Shown here: in pieces, positions 8,286 to 16,370 of the stretch | How the letters are laid out: the number at the start of each line of letters is the position of its first letter | Numbering within the stretch: position 1 is the first letter of the stretch | Source: CAYPHY01 sp964410625 | GTDB taxonomy: Bacteria; Chloroflexota; Anaerolineae; Promineifilales; Promineifilaceae | NCBI GenBank assembly: GCA_964410625.1 | Contig: CAYPHY010000005.1 | Span: 124,001 to 188,000 of the forward strand | DNA length: 64,000 nt | Direction: 5' to 3' | Program-made: the position numbers and the translations under genes | Notes under the pieces: model-generated | Database searches by the model: none | Told to the model about the DNA's origin: nothing | The model's input: the letters and a program-made list of their open reading frames with translations, nothing else

Positions 8286-8436
8286 TTTCCGTCGCTCCCA
8301 TCCCCCACAAACTCAACGCATACTCCTGCGCCTGGACAGCGAGGAGGTGAGAGAGGATGGTGGTGGGGGATTCGGCCGAGGACTGTAAAAGGAATTGGTT
8401 TTGTAGCCGCTGATGGGCAATGTCAAGGTTCGTCAT
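8286..8436 (-). pseudogene. N-terminal remnant of a winged-helix HTH_42 (AlkZ/YcaQ-like) protein
   Basis: The first about 50 codons from ATG 8436 read MTNLDIAHQRLQNQFLL and ILSHLLAVQAQEYALSLWGM, a good match to the conserved start of the HTH_42 winged-helix family (QRL-x-NQ ... LxAVQAQ-x-Y-x-x-x-LW-x-x-G). Known members include AlkZ/YcaQ DNA glycosylases that unhook crosslinks. After that the frame runs into Pro/Ser-rich sequence and the repeat, and stops at 8221; the rest of the roughly 350-residue protein is gone. It is therefore a truncated relic, probably cut by the insertion or expansion of the repeat next to it. Confidence 0.55.
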
Positions 8437-8461
8437 CGAAGTGTGATTATGACCATTGAGG

Positions 8462-8809
8462 TTAGATGTAGCGAACTTGATTTTTCATTTCGTCGGCCGT
8501 AATGGTATTCAGAACACGCATGAGCCGCCGCACGAGTTCATAAGGTGGGTAGCGTGCAGCTAGGATAATACCATAGTGGGCCTTGCCCGCCTTTGCATAT
8601 CCCTCAGCAAGCGCTTCAAAATCAGAGCGGTTGTGGGTCAGGAACGTTTTTTGATGACGAACAGCGTAAGCTAATTGCTCTTCATCACTGTTTTGAAGTT
8701 GTTTTTCAGCAAGTGTTGTCGTGGCGGCAAATCCCCGTCCGCGTAGTAAATCAGCTATCAGGACATTTACATCTTCGTCCAGATAGAGTTCAATGAATAA
8801 GTGGTTCAC
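8462..8809 (-). CDS. DUF5615 PIN-like putative toxin
   Basis: 115 residues. LYLDEDVNVLIADLLRGRGF near the N-terminus, TFLTHNRSDF in the middle and GIILAARYPP after it match DUF5615 (a Mut7-C-like, PIN-fold family). The acidic residues in LDED and the D of NRSDF are the expected metal ligands of a PIN nuclease. Its ATG overlaps the stop of the upstream DUF433 gene by four bases, the usual arrangement of this pair, in which DUF433 acts as the likely antitoxin. The target RNA is unknown. The pair lies in a patch of small accessory genes between 8.2 and 10.2 kb. Confidence 0.8.
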   Translation of the reverse strand: MNHLFIELYLDEDVNVLIADLLRGRGFAATTTLAEKQLQNSDEEQLAYAVRHQKTFLTHNRSDFEALAEGYAKAGKAHYGIILAARYPPYELVRRLMRVLNTITADEMKNQVRYI

Positions 8810-9087
8810 GTCCCCTTTACCAACGGATCAATTAATTCGTCGGGGATTCGATTACGCTCTATGTAAGCGTTAATCTCGTCTTGATTGTCACTGTAGAAAC
8901 TCAGCGCATCAAACACCTGCGCGAGGGTCAAATGAGGTAATTGGTTCGGTATCTCTTCGGGTAAAACACCTTGGCGCCATAACTCCACGATAGCACGCAC
9001 GGGTGTTCTTGTTCCGGCAATGATTGGCTCTCCGCCAAGAATCCCTTTTTTAGAAACAATGTAGCGATGTTCTGTTATTTGCATCAT
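8806..9087 (-). CDS. DUF433 putative antitoxin
   Basis: 93 residues. ILGGEPIIAGTRTPVRAIVE is the hallmark of DUF433, followed by a helix-turn-helix-like stretch (VLPEEIPNQLPHLTLAQVFDALSFY). DUF433 proteins pair with DUF5615/PIN-like toxins; this one overlaps the toxin gene at 8806-8809. It probably binds both the operon promoter and the toxin. Start: M1 or M2 (ATGATG); either is acceptable. Confidence 0.82.
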   Translation of the reverse strand: MMQITEHRYIVSKKGILGGEPIIAGTRTPVRAIVELWRQGVLPEEIPNQLPHLTLAQVFDALSFYSDNQDEINAYIERNRIPDELIDPLVKGT

Positions 9088-9220
9088 AATGTTTGTTTCT
9101 TATTTGTACTTCGGCGTAATGTATTCAGAGGTGCGAGCACGGTAAAGTCTTTTGACCACTCTAATCTACCCTAAGTTTATCATGGCAAAGTTGGGTTGCA
9201 TAGAAGCGATTTCTTATAGC

Positions 9221-9595
9221 CTATATTGACTCAAAAGTAAATTTGAATCTGTATCGCCGAAGCTGAATATTTGGAACAGCTTGTGCTGCATAGAAAACCT
9301 TACGATGGAAATCGCCAGCGATCAGAATTCCCCGTACCGCTTGATTTTCTTCTTTGCTTATTGCTCCCATGTAAGCTAACAACTGTGTTAGTGCTTCGGG
9401 TGAAGCCGTCCCTGATTTTAATTCAATAACGACAATATTATTATCTTGGTCGGTAGCAGTGATATCAATTCGCCCTGCGGCCGTGCTAAGTTCCTTTCCT
9501 TCGTCAATGATTCGCAATCCAGGCTCAAGTTGGTTGATATTTATGGGATTTCTGGTCGTCAGAGATAGAGGACATGTTATTCTTATCGAACCCAA
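9221..9595 (-). CDS. NucS-like (DUF91) nuclease domain, possibly 5'-truncated
   Basis: 124 residues. LEPGLRIID, then GRIDITATDQDNNIVVIELK gives the D ... E-x-K signature of the restriction-endonuclease-like C-terminal domain of NucS/DUF91. Bacterial full-length NucS and related proteins carry an N-terminal DNA-binding domain that is missing here. The only available start is TTG at 9595, and there is no ribosome binding site, so this may be the 3' remains of a larger gene or a stand-alone nuclease domain. About 30 bases separate it from the upstream antitoxin-like gene. Composition is AT-richer than the flanks. Confidence 0.55.
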   Translation of the reverse strand: MGSIRITCPLSLTTRNPININQLEPGLRIIDEGKELSTAAGRIDITATDQDNNIVVIELKSGTASPEALTQLLAYMGAISKEENQAVRGILIAGDFHRKVFYAAQAVPNIQLRRYRFKFTFESI

Positions 9596-9623
9596 AACTT
9601 GCTTTCGCGAACCACAATCCGAT

Positions 9624-9860
9624 TTATGAGCATGGAAGCTGGGCTAAGTTTGACCACGCTTCGTCCTCCTCCGGCCGGTCCCAATCTCTTGCTAGAGCGG
9701 ATTCACTCAGTAGTGCCAGATTAAATAAATCCTCTGAAGGTTCTTCGTTGAGAATGGTGATGATCACCCGGTGTCGTTTTGGCAACTTAACTGGCTCAAG
9801 AATTCGCAGATTCCCATCTTGATCGGTAATGGCCTCGATTGTTTTAAGCATCATGCACAC
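9624..9860 (-). CDS. Small antitoxin-like protein (AF2212/DUF104 type)
   Basis: 78 residues (ATG could also be the second or third Met). LKTIEAITDQDGNLRILEPV followed by KLPKRHRVIITIL is the beta-strand pattern of AF2212-like/DUF104 antitoxins, and the tail RDWDRPEEDEAWSNL is typical of antitoxins that neighbour MazF/PemK or PIN toxins. No full toxin follows: an ATG overlapping its stop opens only a 16-codon frame (MLINRIVVRESKFWVR) before a stop, which may be the stub of the lost partner. It is therefore a likely orphan antitoxin. Confidence 0.6.
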   Translation of the reverse strand: MCMMLKTIEAITDQDGNLRILEPVKLPKRHRVIITILNEEPSEDLFNLALLSESALARDWDRPEEDEAWSNLAQLPCS

Positions 9861-9979
9861 CCCTTCTACCGTGATAATGGAGGTACTATACTTCTGTTTT
9901 GTGATGGTCGCACCCGGAACAGTAGAAACGGTTCTATTTATTGTTGGCTAAAAGAGAACGGCCGTCAAGTGAAAACCGA

Positions 9980-10228
9980 ATGATCCTTTAATATTTCACT
10001 GAAACGGATATGCTGTATACCAAGCTGGCAGATCGGCCGAGCATTGAGTCCGAAGAAGTCGCGCCGGGGATTGTTTTGGATTTTGATGAGGAAAATCAGG
10101 TGGTGGGTGGCGGATGGGGAATTGAGATTGAAGACGCCCACAATCTGATCGATCTCTCGCGGCTGGAGTTGCTTTCTTTACCGGTTGCTGATTTGATTTT
10201 TAGTGACCGAGACCGTGTGGGCGTCTGA
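9980..10228 (+). pseudogene. DUF2283 protein with in-frame stop at codon 4
   Basis: The region encodes a DUF2283 domain: YFTETDMLYTKLADRP, ESEEVAPGIVLDFDEENQVV, GIEIEDA and LIDLSRLEL. The family normally begins about ten residues before the first of these. An in-frame ATG exists at 9980, but its fourth codon is TAA (9989-9991), so the native start seems broken by a nonsense change; translation could restart at ATG 10010, giving 72 residues. There is also an extra Gly-Gly-Gly-Trp between VV and GIEIEDA compared with the usual VVGIEI. The 3' end overlaps the convergent membrane protein gene by 29 bases. Confidence 0.6.
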
Positions 10229-10913
10229 CAAAAAAGAAAAAACGGCGAAAAGACCGGATCAGCCGCGGTTCGACTGTGGGCATCTCGACCAAGCAGTCGA
10301 AGACCGACCAAAGGATGAGGCTGATCAGGACAATCTCTCCGCCGTCTTCGATGATGACAAACAGTTCGCGCAGTAACCGCGATTCGACGATATAGTAGGC
10401 CATGTCTGCGCCGATGCCCGCCCCGACCAGGGCGATGACGAGAACGGTCAGATAGCGCGAGAATTGCCGTGCCGGGACGTCGCTTTTGGGGTAAGTCAGC
10501 AGCAGCGTCATCAGGAAGTAGAGGCCAGTGGCGGCATAGACGACCATCTCTCCCCAATCTTGCGGCCGTAAACTAAACAGCACTGGAAACTCCCACAGAA
10601 TCGCCAAGGCAGCCCCTACTGTCTCATGCACCTCGAACAGATCATCAAAAAAGAAGTAGGTGAAGAGGGCTGTCCAGTGGAAATAGACCGGCTGGGCAGT
10701 ACGGACGGCCATAGCCCCTATTAGCAACAGCAGACAAAACTCCAGGCCGAAGAGGAAGATGGCACTATATCCGCGTTCGCGGCCGAGAGAGAACATCCCA
10801 TCGGTCAAAATGCCATTGCGATAGAGGATATGGAGGATGATGAAGAGGGTGTTGGTCAGCAGCAGAAAGATCAGCAGCGGCCGTGACCAGCGTTTTAGGT
10901 GATTCCAGGACAT
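10200..10913 (-). CDS. Polytopic membrane protein of unknown function
   Basis: 237 residues from ATG 10913, preceded by GCGAGG nine bases upstream; the frame is open another 50 codons into a repeat that is unlikely to be coding. I count about six to seven hydrophobic helices (for example PLLIFLLLTNTLFIILHIL, IFLFGLEFCLLLLIGAMAV, VVYAATGLYFLMTLLL, YLTVLVIALVGAGIGA, EIVLISLILWSVF). Acidic pairs FFDDLFEVHE between helices could bind a cation. I do not recognise the family. The basic C-terminus (SFRRFFFFVRR) should be cytoplasmic. Confidence 0.65.
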   Translation of the reverse strand: MSWNHLKRWSRPLLIFLLLTNTLFIILHILYRNGILTDGMFSLGRERGYSAIFLFGLEFCLLLLIGAMAVRTAQPVYFHWTALFTYFFFDDLFEVHETVGAALAILWEFPVLFSLRPQDWGEMVVYAATGLYFLMTLLLTYPKSDVPARQFSRYLTVLVIALVGAGIGADMAYYIVESRLLRELFVIIEDGGEIVLISLILWSVFDCLVEMPTVEPRLIRSFRRFFFFVRRPHGLGH

Positions 10914-10995
10914 CGCATTACCTCGCTTGCGTTTTACGACGCACTCAGAATGATCGTTATTCTGTTCAGGACTTATACAACCAATCTTTTTTTTC

Positions 10996-11061
10996 GACAC
11001 GAATGGCACGAATTCCACGAAAATGGAAGGCAAAATTCGTACCATTCGTGCCATTCGTGTC
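10996..11061. repeat. Word-iterated hairpin, GACACGAATGGCACGAAT family
   Basis: GACACGAATGGCACGAATTC on the left pairs with CATTCGTGCCATTCGTGTC on the right. Other members: 35577-35642 and 50648-50718, with weaker ones at 16224-16277 and 57532-57600. The 10914-11210 gap holds this hairpin and the glmS terminator and no gene. Confidence 0.8.
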
Positions 11062-11159
11062 AAAATGCGTAAGTCCTACTGTTGTAAGATAGCTTATGGA
11101 GATTGTCGGCCACTGAAGGGAAAATTAGAAATTTTCCAATGTTGGTTTAATGAGGAAAT

Positions 11160-11206
11160 AGACCTGCGAGGTTGGTGATGCCGCATCGCCAACCTCGCAG
11201 GTCTTA
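11160..11206 (-). terminator. Strong hairpin downstream of glmS
   Basis: AGACCTGCGAGGTTGG (11160-11175) and CCAACCTCGCAGGTCT (11189-11204) are perfect complements with a 13-base loop. Placed four bases after the glmS stop it should terminate or protect the transcript, though the U-tract is poor and the sequence may itself be a dispersed repeat. Confidence 0.6.
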
Positions 11207-11210
11207 CAAG

Positions 11211-13055
11211 TTACTCCACCGTCACACTCTTCGCCAGGTTGCGCGGCTGGTCTACGTCGCAGCCGCGGCGGAGGGCGATGTGGTAGCTGAGGAGTTGCAG
11301 GGGGATGACGTTGAGGATTGGTTGCAGGAGGGGGGAGGTTTCGGGTACATAGATCACGTGGTCGGCGTATTGTTGGATCGTCTGGTCGCCCTGGGTGGCG
11401 ACGGCAATAACGACACCGCCGCGTGCTTTGGCTTGTTGAATTTGGCTGACCATCTTGTCGTAGAGATGGTCTTGGGTAGCCAGGGCGACGACGGGCATCG
11501 TCTCGTCAATGAGGGCGATGGGGCCGTGTTTCATCTCCCCGGCTGGATACCCCTCGGCATGGATGTAGCTGATCTCCTTCAGCTTCAACGCCCCTTCTAG
11601 CGCAATTGGGTAGTTGATCCCGCGCCCCAAGAAGAGGAAGTCTTGGGCTTTGTGGAACTCGTTGGCGAGGGTTTCGTAAATCGTGCCGTCGTCGAGTATT
11701 TGACCAGCGAGGGCGGGGAGGTGGATGATGTCGTCTACCAGTTGGCGCAGACGCGCGGCCGAAACTGTCCCTCTTAATTCCGCCAACGCACAAGCCAACA
11801 AATATTGGTCAGCGATGGAAGTGGTAAACGCCTTGGTCGAGGCGACGCCGATCTCCGGTCCTGCTTGCATGGGGATCGAACCGTGCGAGATGCGCATTGA
11901 TTGGCTGCCGAGGGCGTTAACGATAGACCACAGCGTCGCGCCACTGGCTAACGCTTGTTCGCTGGCGGCCAGGGTATCGGCCGTCTCTCCCGATTGGGTG
12001 ATGGCGAGGACTGCCGTGTTCTCATCCAAGATCGGGTCGTAATAGCGAAACTCCGAGGCATACTCCACTTCCACCGGCAGCCGAGCCAGCGTTTCGATCA
12101 GATACTTGCCCACCAGCCCGGAATAGTAGCTTGTCCCACAGGCGACGATGAATAGTTTGTTCAGCCGTTGCGCCAGTTCGGGGGTCAGGTTCATCTCTGG
12201 CAGGTGAACGCAGCCGTTTTCCATATCGGCGCGGCCGCCCAACGTGGCGATCAACGCCCCCGGCTGCTCGTAGATCTCCTTTTGCATGAAGTGCTTATAC
12301 TCCCCCTTCACCGCGCTGACCGGGTCCCAGCCGATGGTGTGGCGTTCGGGGGTGAGGGGACGGCCGTCGAGGTCACTGACCGTGAAGCCGTCACGGGTGA
12401 GCCAGGCCATTTGTTTGCTCTCCAGGAATACCACGTCGCGCGTGTATTCGAGGATGGCGGGGATGTCGGAGGCGATGAACATTTCGTCGCGGCCGATGCC
12501 CAGCGTGATGCCTCCCGCATTGCCCAACCGGGCGCACACCAGGCGGTCGGGTTCGTCCACGCTCATCACGACGACGGCGTTGGCCCCTTCGAGCAGGTGC
12601 AGGGTGTTGCGCACGGCCGTCACCAGCTCCATCCCCCCGGCCATATAACGCTCTACCAGTTGGACGATCACTTCCGTGTCCGTTTCCGAATCGAAGCGCA
12701 CTCCCTCGACTTGCAGTTCGTCGCGCAGCGTTTGGAAGTTTTCGACAATGCCATTGTGGACGACGACGACACGGCCGTTCATGCCCACATGCGGGTGGGC
12801 GTTGCGCTGGCTGGGTTGGCCGTGGGTGGCCCAGCGCGTGTGGCCGATCCCGACGTGGCCTTTCAGCGGTGACGCCTGCATCATCGCTTCCAGGTTAGAT
12901 AATTTGCCCACATCGCGGCGCAAATTGATCTGGCCGTTCTGTTCGAGGACGGCTACCCCGGCCGAGTCATAACCACGATACTCCAACCGCTTCAACCCTT
13001 GCATGACCACCAGCGGAGCCTGTCGCGGCCCGATATAACCGACAATACCACACAT
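11211..13055 (-). CDS. glmS: Glutamine-fructose-6-phosphate aminotransferase (isomerizing)
   Basis: 614 residues, full length. It makes glucosamine-6-phosphate from fructose-6-phosphate and glutamine, the entry to UDP-GlcNAc and cell-wall synthesis. The N-terminal Ntn glutaminase domain begins MCGIVGYIGPRQAP with the nucleophile Cys2 after Met removal; HTRWATHGQPS and HNGIVENF are active-site loops. Two SIS domains follow (FIVACGTSYYSGLVGKYLIE; FLGRGINYPIALEGALKLKE), and the C-terminus ends NLAKSVTVE as expected. No glmS ribozyme is visible upstream; the 5' region is a word-iterated repeat. UGPase (17.7 kb) and the WecA-type transferase (58.7 kb) belong to the same envelope-sugar economy. Confidence 0.97.
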   Translation of the reverse strand: MCGIVGYIGPRQAPLVVMQGLKRLEYRGYDSAGVAVLEQNGQINLRRDVGKLSNLEAMMQASPLKGHVGIGHTRWATHGQPSQRNAHPHVGMNGRVVVVHNGIVENFQTLRDELQVEGVRFDSETDTEVIVQLVERYMAGGMELVTAVRNTLHLLEGANAVVVMSVDEPDRLVCARLGNAGGITLGIGRDEMFIASDIPAILEYTRDVVFLESKQMAWLTRDGFTVSDLDGRPLTPERHTIGWDPVSAVKGEYKHFMQKEIYEQPGALIATLGGRADMENGCVHLPEMNLTPELAQRLNKLFIVACGTSYYSGLVGKYLIETLARLPVEVEYASEFRYYDPILDENTAVLAITQSGETADTLAASEQALASGATLWSIVNALGSQSMRISHGSIPMQAGPEIGVASTKAFTTSIADQYLLACALAELRGTVSAARLRQLVDDIIHLPALAGQILDDGTIYETLANEFHKAQDFLFLGRGINYPIALEGALKLKEISYIHAEGYPAGEMKHGPIALIDETMPVVALATQDHLYDKMVSQIQQAKARGGVVIAVATQGDQTIQQYADHVIYVPETSPLLQPILNVIPLQLLSYHIALRRGCDVDQPRNLAKSVTVE

Positions 13056-13074
13056 GATTTACCTCCGTTGTTTG

Positions 13075-13212
13075 GTGATCGGTAATCAGTAATCAGTAAA
13101 CCGTGAGCGGTAATCGGTAAGCGGATGGCCCTTGTATCAGCAGAACTTGCCACCTGCAACATGCCACCTGCTACCATTTACCGATTACGGCTTACCGTTC
13201 ACCGCTTACCGG
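13075..13212. repeat. Word-iterated hairpin, GGTAATCAGTAATCGGTAAG family
   Basis: Left arm 13075-13125 repeats GGTAATC/AGTAATC/GGTAAGC; right arm 13176-13212 repeats the complement (ACCGATTACGGCTTACCG). The loop contains a second word, TTGCCACCTGCAACATGCCA, related to the GGCAGGTGGCAAG word at 17591-17625. Confidence 0.8.
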
Positions 13213-13269
13213 TTGGAGGCGTTCCCTCAATTGTGATTGAGTTATGGGGACGCCCCTTCTTGATGTTGT

Positions 13270-13318
13270 AGGCAACGAACCGCACGGATAAACAATCCGT
13301 GCTACGTAACTGTTGCCT
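13270..13318. repeat. Nested hairpin (AGGCAAC ... GCACGGAT/ATCCGTGC ... GTTGCCT)
   Basis: Outer arms AGGCAAC and GTTGCCT enclose inner arms GCACGGAT (13282-13289) and ATCCGTGC (13295-13302). No adjacent gene end explains it as a terminator. Confidence 0.6.
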
Positions 13319-13505
13319 GACCATGTGCCGGGCGGGTTGTCGGCCGATTACTCATACCGGTTTGTCGCCTGGCTTGTGCGAAGGGGCAAAGAATCAGAGT
13401 ATGGTCAACCCTGGGAGGCATCCGCTGAACATTCGATTTTCGGACGGCCGAGACCATCCTTAGCCTCACCTCGCGGTAAGGAACCTCCACCTCGTCATCC
13501 TTTCG

Positions 13506-13577
13506 AGTGGTTAGTGATTAGTGGCTAGTGGTTAGTATGCTTAATACTAGCCACTATTCACTCGCCACTATCCACTA
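13506..13577. repeat. Word-iterated hairpin, GTGGTTAGTGATTAGTGG family
   Basis: Left arm repeats AGTGGTTAGTGATTAGTGGC; right arm repeats the complement (TAGCCACTATTCACTCGCCA). A short piece of the same word follows the GH-like gene at 27425-27445. Confidence 0.8.
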
Positions 13578-13945
13578 AAATGGATCATGCGCTATTCTGC
13601 CCTGGGAACAAAATTGTTCCCGTTGTTAATGGGGACAGGATAAAGGGTTCGATGAAGATTGTCAAGTGAAGGGGCGTGAAAAACAACAGCGGATGCAGAA
13701 ACAAGCGGATGCCTTTCATCACCATTCGTTTACTTCCCTATCCGTTGTTGTCTGTTGTCGTCCCGTTGTTATCACATAAATTCTGCGTTAGAAAGAGTGA
13801 TCCGGCGGTTAGAATGTGCTTAGATGCGTCGTCTAACGGTTGTATGTGCTACACTACTAGACATATAATTGATTCTAGTTGAGACATAGTAAAGACCTTG
13901 CAGTCGGCAAGCTAGGCGAATGAAAGGTCTAAAGAGGAATTTCTA

Positions 13946-15019
13946 ATGCCAGATATTTTGTGGGCGATTGGTGGCTTTCTCATTGTGCTGACACCGATTG
14001 TCCTCGTCCATGAGCTGGGCCACTTTTTGGCGGCTCGGTTGAGCAACATTCGCGTTGAAGAATTTGGTTTTGGCTTGCCGCCCCGCGCCTTAAAGCTGGC
14101 TGAGCATAAGGGGACGGTCTTTTCGCTGAATTGGATTCCCCTAGGCGGTTTTGTCCGCCCGGCCGGGGAAGATGATCCGACCGTTCCGGGTGGATTGGCA
14201 AGCGCCTCGAAGCGGGCGCGACTCTTTGTATTGTCCGCTGGAGCCGGGGCCAATTTTATCCTGGCGATCATCCTCTTTTGGGTCGCGCTGATGATTGGCA
14301 CACCGGCCGTGGCGATTAGCTATGTTAATCCTGGCTCTCCGGCCGAAACGGCTGGCTTACAAGAGGGCGATGCCATTCTTGAGGTAGACGGCGAAAAGGT
14401 CTTTAGTGTCAATACTTTGGTCGAGACCATTTATGACCGTGCTGGCGAGGATGTGGTGTTGTTGATCAGCCGCAATGGGCAGCAACAGACGCTCACCGTG
14501 CGGCCGCGCCTTCCCAATGAATACGATGCTGCGACGGCTGGGCCATTAGGTATCGGCCTGGGGATGTCCAGCAGTGGCGAACGAGTGAACCGTAATCCCT
14601 TGGAAGCGGCCGTTGGCTCGGTGCAATTCATGTGGGACTACGTAACCCTCTATGCCCAGTTGCCTTCGATGTTGATGAGCGGCGAGATCACTCCTAGCGA
14701 AGCCCGACCGGTGAGCATCGTTGGCATTAGCCAAATCGCCGGACAGGCGGCCGAGTCATCCGCCTCCAGCGGCAACCTCTTTCCAATCCTTTCGATGACT
14801 GCATTTATTAGCGTGGCATTAGGGCTGACCAACTTGCTGCCGATTCCGGCATTGGATGGCGGCCGTATCCTCTTTGTGTTGATCGAGGCCATTCGCGGCC
14901 GTCGCGTGGAGCCGGAACGCGAGGGGATGGTGCATGTGATCGGGATGTTGGTCTTATTGGGGTTGATGGCCTTGCTGATTGTGCAGGATATTATTAACCC
15001 AATTATCCCATTTCAATAA
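13946..15019 (+). CDS. rseP: Site-2 (RIP) zinc metalloprotease, M50B family
   Basis: 357 residues. The first helix carries VLVHELGHFLAARL with the HExxH zinc site (H22, E23, H26); the second half has NLLPIPALDGGR (from 296) with the third zinc ligand aspartate D304. A single PDZ domain lies between (about 120-195: NPGSPAETAGLQEGDAILEV). Such proteases cut transmembrane segments of anti-sigma factors or signal-peptide remnants. Four transmembrane helices are visible, with the last at GMLVLLGLMALLIVQDII. The start ATG follows AAGAGGAATT. Family length fits the one-PDZ forms of non-proteobacteria. The substrate is unknown; no anti-sigma gene is adjacent. Confidence 0.93.
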   Translation: MPDILWAIGGFLIVLTPIVLVHELGHFLAARLSNIRVEEFGFGLPPRALKLAEHKGTVFSLNWIPLGGFVRPAGEDDPTVPGGLASASKRARLFVLSAGAGANFILAIILFWVALMIGTPAVAISYVNPGSPAETAGLQEGDAILEVDGEKVFSVNTLVETIYDRAGEDVVLLISRNGQQQTLTVRPRLPNEYDAATAGPLGIGLGMSSSGERVNRNPLEAAVGSVQFMWDYVTLYAQLPSMLMSGEITPSEARPVSIVGISQIAGQAAESSASSGNLFPILSMTAFISVALGLTNLLPIPALDGGRILFVLIEAIRGRRVEPEREGMVHVIGMLVLLGLMALLIVQDIINPIIPFQ

Positions 15020-15057
15020 AAAACCGCCTGATTTTGCTGATAATTGAATATAATTAA

Positions 15058-15103
15058 GAAACCGGGTTTTGGCGACTGTGGTCGCTTGAAGAACCCGGTT
15101 TCT
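15058..15103. repeat. AGAAACCGGGTTTCT hairpin family, copy 1
   Basis: AGAAACCGGGTTTT at the left pairs with GAACCCGGTTTCT at the right. Copies at 36655-36690 and 50752-50796. It follows the rseP stop by about 40 bases and may terminate it. Confidence 0.75.
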
Positions 15104-15147
15104 GAGTGTATCTACGGGGATTTGTAGGTCTTTGAGAGAAAAGTAAA

Positions 15148-16203
15148 ATGAGTAACAACTATAACCACGAGAACCATGAGCAGGAGCAACTCCCCTTCTC
15201 GGCCGTTTTGGACGAGATTTTTGGCGGAGCGCATGTGCCGGTCCATCTCCTCTATCGCCTGTCAGACCTGACGCCACAGGAGATGAAGCGTTTTACCGAC
15301 GGCCTGGCTAATGTGGATAGCGATCGTCGCAGCGCCATCGTGCGCCATATGGCTGATATTGCCGAAGAAAATTTTCTGGTTGACTTCACGCCGATCTTTG
15401 CCTACTTTATGGAGGATGTGGACGCGGCCGTGCGTTTGGCGGCGCTGGATGGGGTGTGGGACTCAACTGACAGCAAGCTGATCGCGCCGATCACCGAACT
15501 GATGTGCCATGACCCCAATATGGATGTGCGGGCGGCCGCTGCGCGGGCGCTGGCCCACTATGTGATGATGTCGGAATGGGGCGAGATTGATGAGAAGCTT
15601 TCCAGCCCAATTGTCGAGTCACTGTTGGCCGAGCATGATCGCGCTGAGCATAACTCCGATCTGAAACGGGCGACGCTGGAGGCAATGGCTGCGGGCAACC
15701 ACCCACGCATTGCCGCCTGCATCAGCGAGGCTTATGAAAGTCATCTGGCCGATATGCAACTGAGCGCGTTGTTTGCGATGGGTAACACCGCCGACGCCCG
15801 TTGGCTGCCGATTGTCCTCGACGAACTGGAAAACCCGGCGGCGGAAATCCGCGCGGAAGCGGCGCGGGCTAGCGGGGCGATTGGCAGCAGCGACGCCATT
15901 CCACAACTGACCAATCTCTTGCTGGATGAAGACCTGGATGTCTCCCTCTCGGCGATCATCGCTCTGGGGCAAATTGGTGGCGAACAGGCCTTTGAGGTGC
16001 TGAATCAGGCGGCCGAAGACCCCGACTTTGAAGAGTTGCACGACGCCATTGAACAGGTCCTGGAAGAGATGGAGTGGGCAGGTGGCGAATTCGACTTGTT
16101 GCGCCTTTCGGAAAGTGATTTTGACGAAGAGGACAATTTGTTGGATGATGAGGATGATCTGAACGGCTATAATGGCTTTCGCCGCAAGCCACCAAGCGAC
16201 TGA
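15148..16203 (+). CDS. HEAT-repeat protein
   Basis: 351 residues, mainly alpha-helical. From about residue 60 to 300 there are tandem HEAT-like units with the pattern D-x-D-x-x-VRxxAxxALG (for example EDVDAAVRLAALDGVW, DPNMDVRAAAARALAHYV, NPAAEIRAEAARASGAIG, DEDLDVSLSAIIALGQIG). These form a solenoid for protein-protein binding. The C-terminus is very acidic (ESDFDEEDNLLDDEDDLNG), which may bind basic partners. No signal peptide or membrane helix, so cytoplasmic. It follows rseP by 128 bases including a hairpin. Its partner is not evident from the neighbourhood. Confidence 0.85.
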   Translation: MSNNYNHENHEQEQLPFSAVLDEIFGGAHVPVHLLYRLSDLTPQEMKRFTDGLANVDSDRRSAIVRHMADIAEENFLVDFTPIFAYFMEDVDAAVRLAALDGVWDSTDSKLIAPITELMCHDPNMDVRAAAARALAHYVMMSEWGEIDEKLSSPIVESLLAEHDRAEHNSDLKRATLEAMAAGNHPRIAACISEAYESHLADMQLSALFAMGNTADARWLPIVLDELENPAAEIRAEAARASGAIGSSDAIPQLTNLLLDEDLDVSLSAIIALGQIGGEQAFEVLNQAAEDPDFEELHDAIEQVLEEMEWAGGEFDLLRLSESDFDEEDNLLDDEDDLNGYNGFRRKPPSD

Positions 16204-16297
16204 TTACGCAGCTAAGAATTTTTTGCAACGAATTCGCGCGAATTACCGCGAAAAACAGCTCTCAATTCGCGTCGAAATGCTCTATCCTAAACATTAA

Positions 16298-16363
16298 AAC
16301 GCAAAGACGCAGAGGCACAGAGAAAAACCGGCAAACTCTTTGCGCCCTCCGCGTCTTTGCGTT
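16298..16363. repeat. Word-iterated hairpin, ACGCAAAGACGCAGAG family
   Basis: AACGCAAAGACGC (16298-16310) is an exact complement of GCGTCTTTGCGTT (16351-16363). Related hairpins: 34685-34751, 44204-44274, 58572-58641, 60976-61063, and looser at 19101-19172. It ends eight bases before the ATG of the next gene. Confidence 0.85.
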
Positions 16364-16370
16364 GGAAAAA

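Larger units (their letters stand above)
13056..13945. other. 890-base gene-free stretch filled with hairpin repeats
   Basis: Between the divergent glmS and rseP genes I find no credible gene. It contains a GGTAATCAGTAATC-word hairpin (13075-13212), an AGGCAAC hairpin (13270-13318), a GTGGTTAGTGATTAG-word hairpin (13506-13577), and a small GGGAACAAAATTGTTCCC palindrome near 13606. Both promoters should be here. The last 300 bases before rseP show no repeat; a purine-rich site (AAGAGGAA) precedes its ATG. Confidence 0.7.

Noticed and set aside
12168..12872. Long open frame antisense to glmS
   Set aside because: It is a by-product of the high-GC codon pattern of glmS; no family motifs.
13056..13230. 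glmS ribozyme upstream of glmS
   Set aside because: The region is a word-iterated repeat; the conserved ribozyme core and double pseudoknot are not visible.
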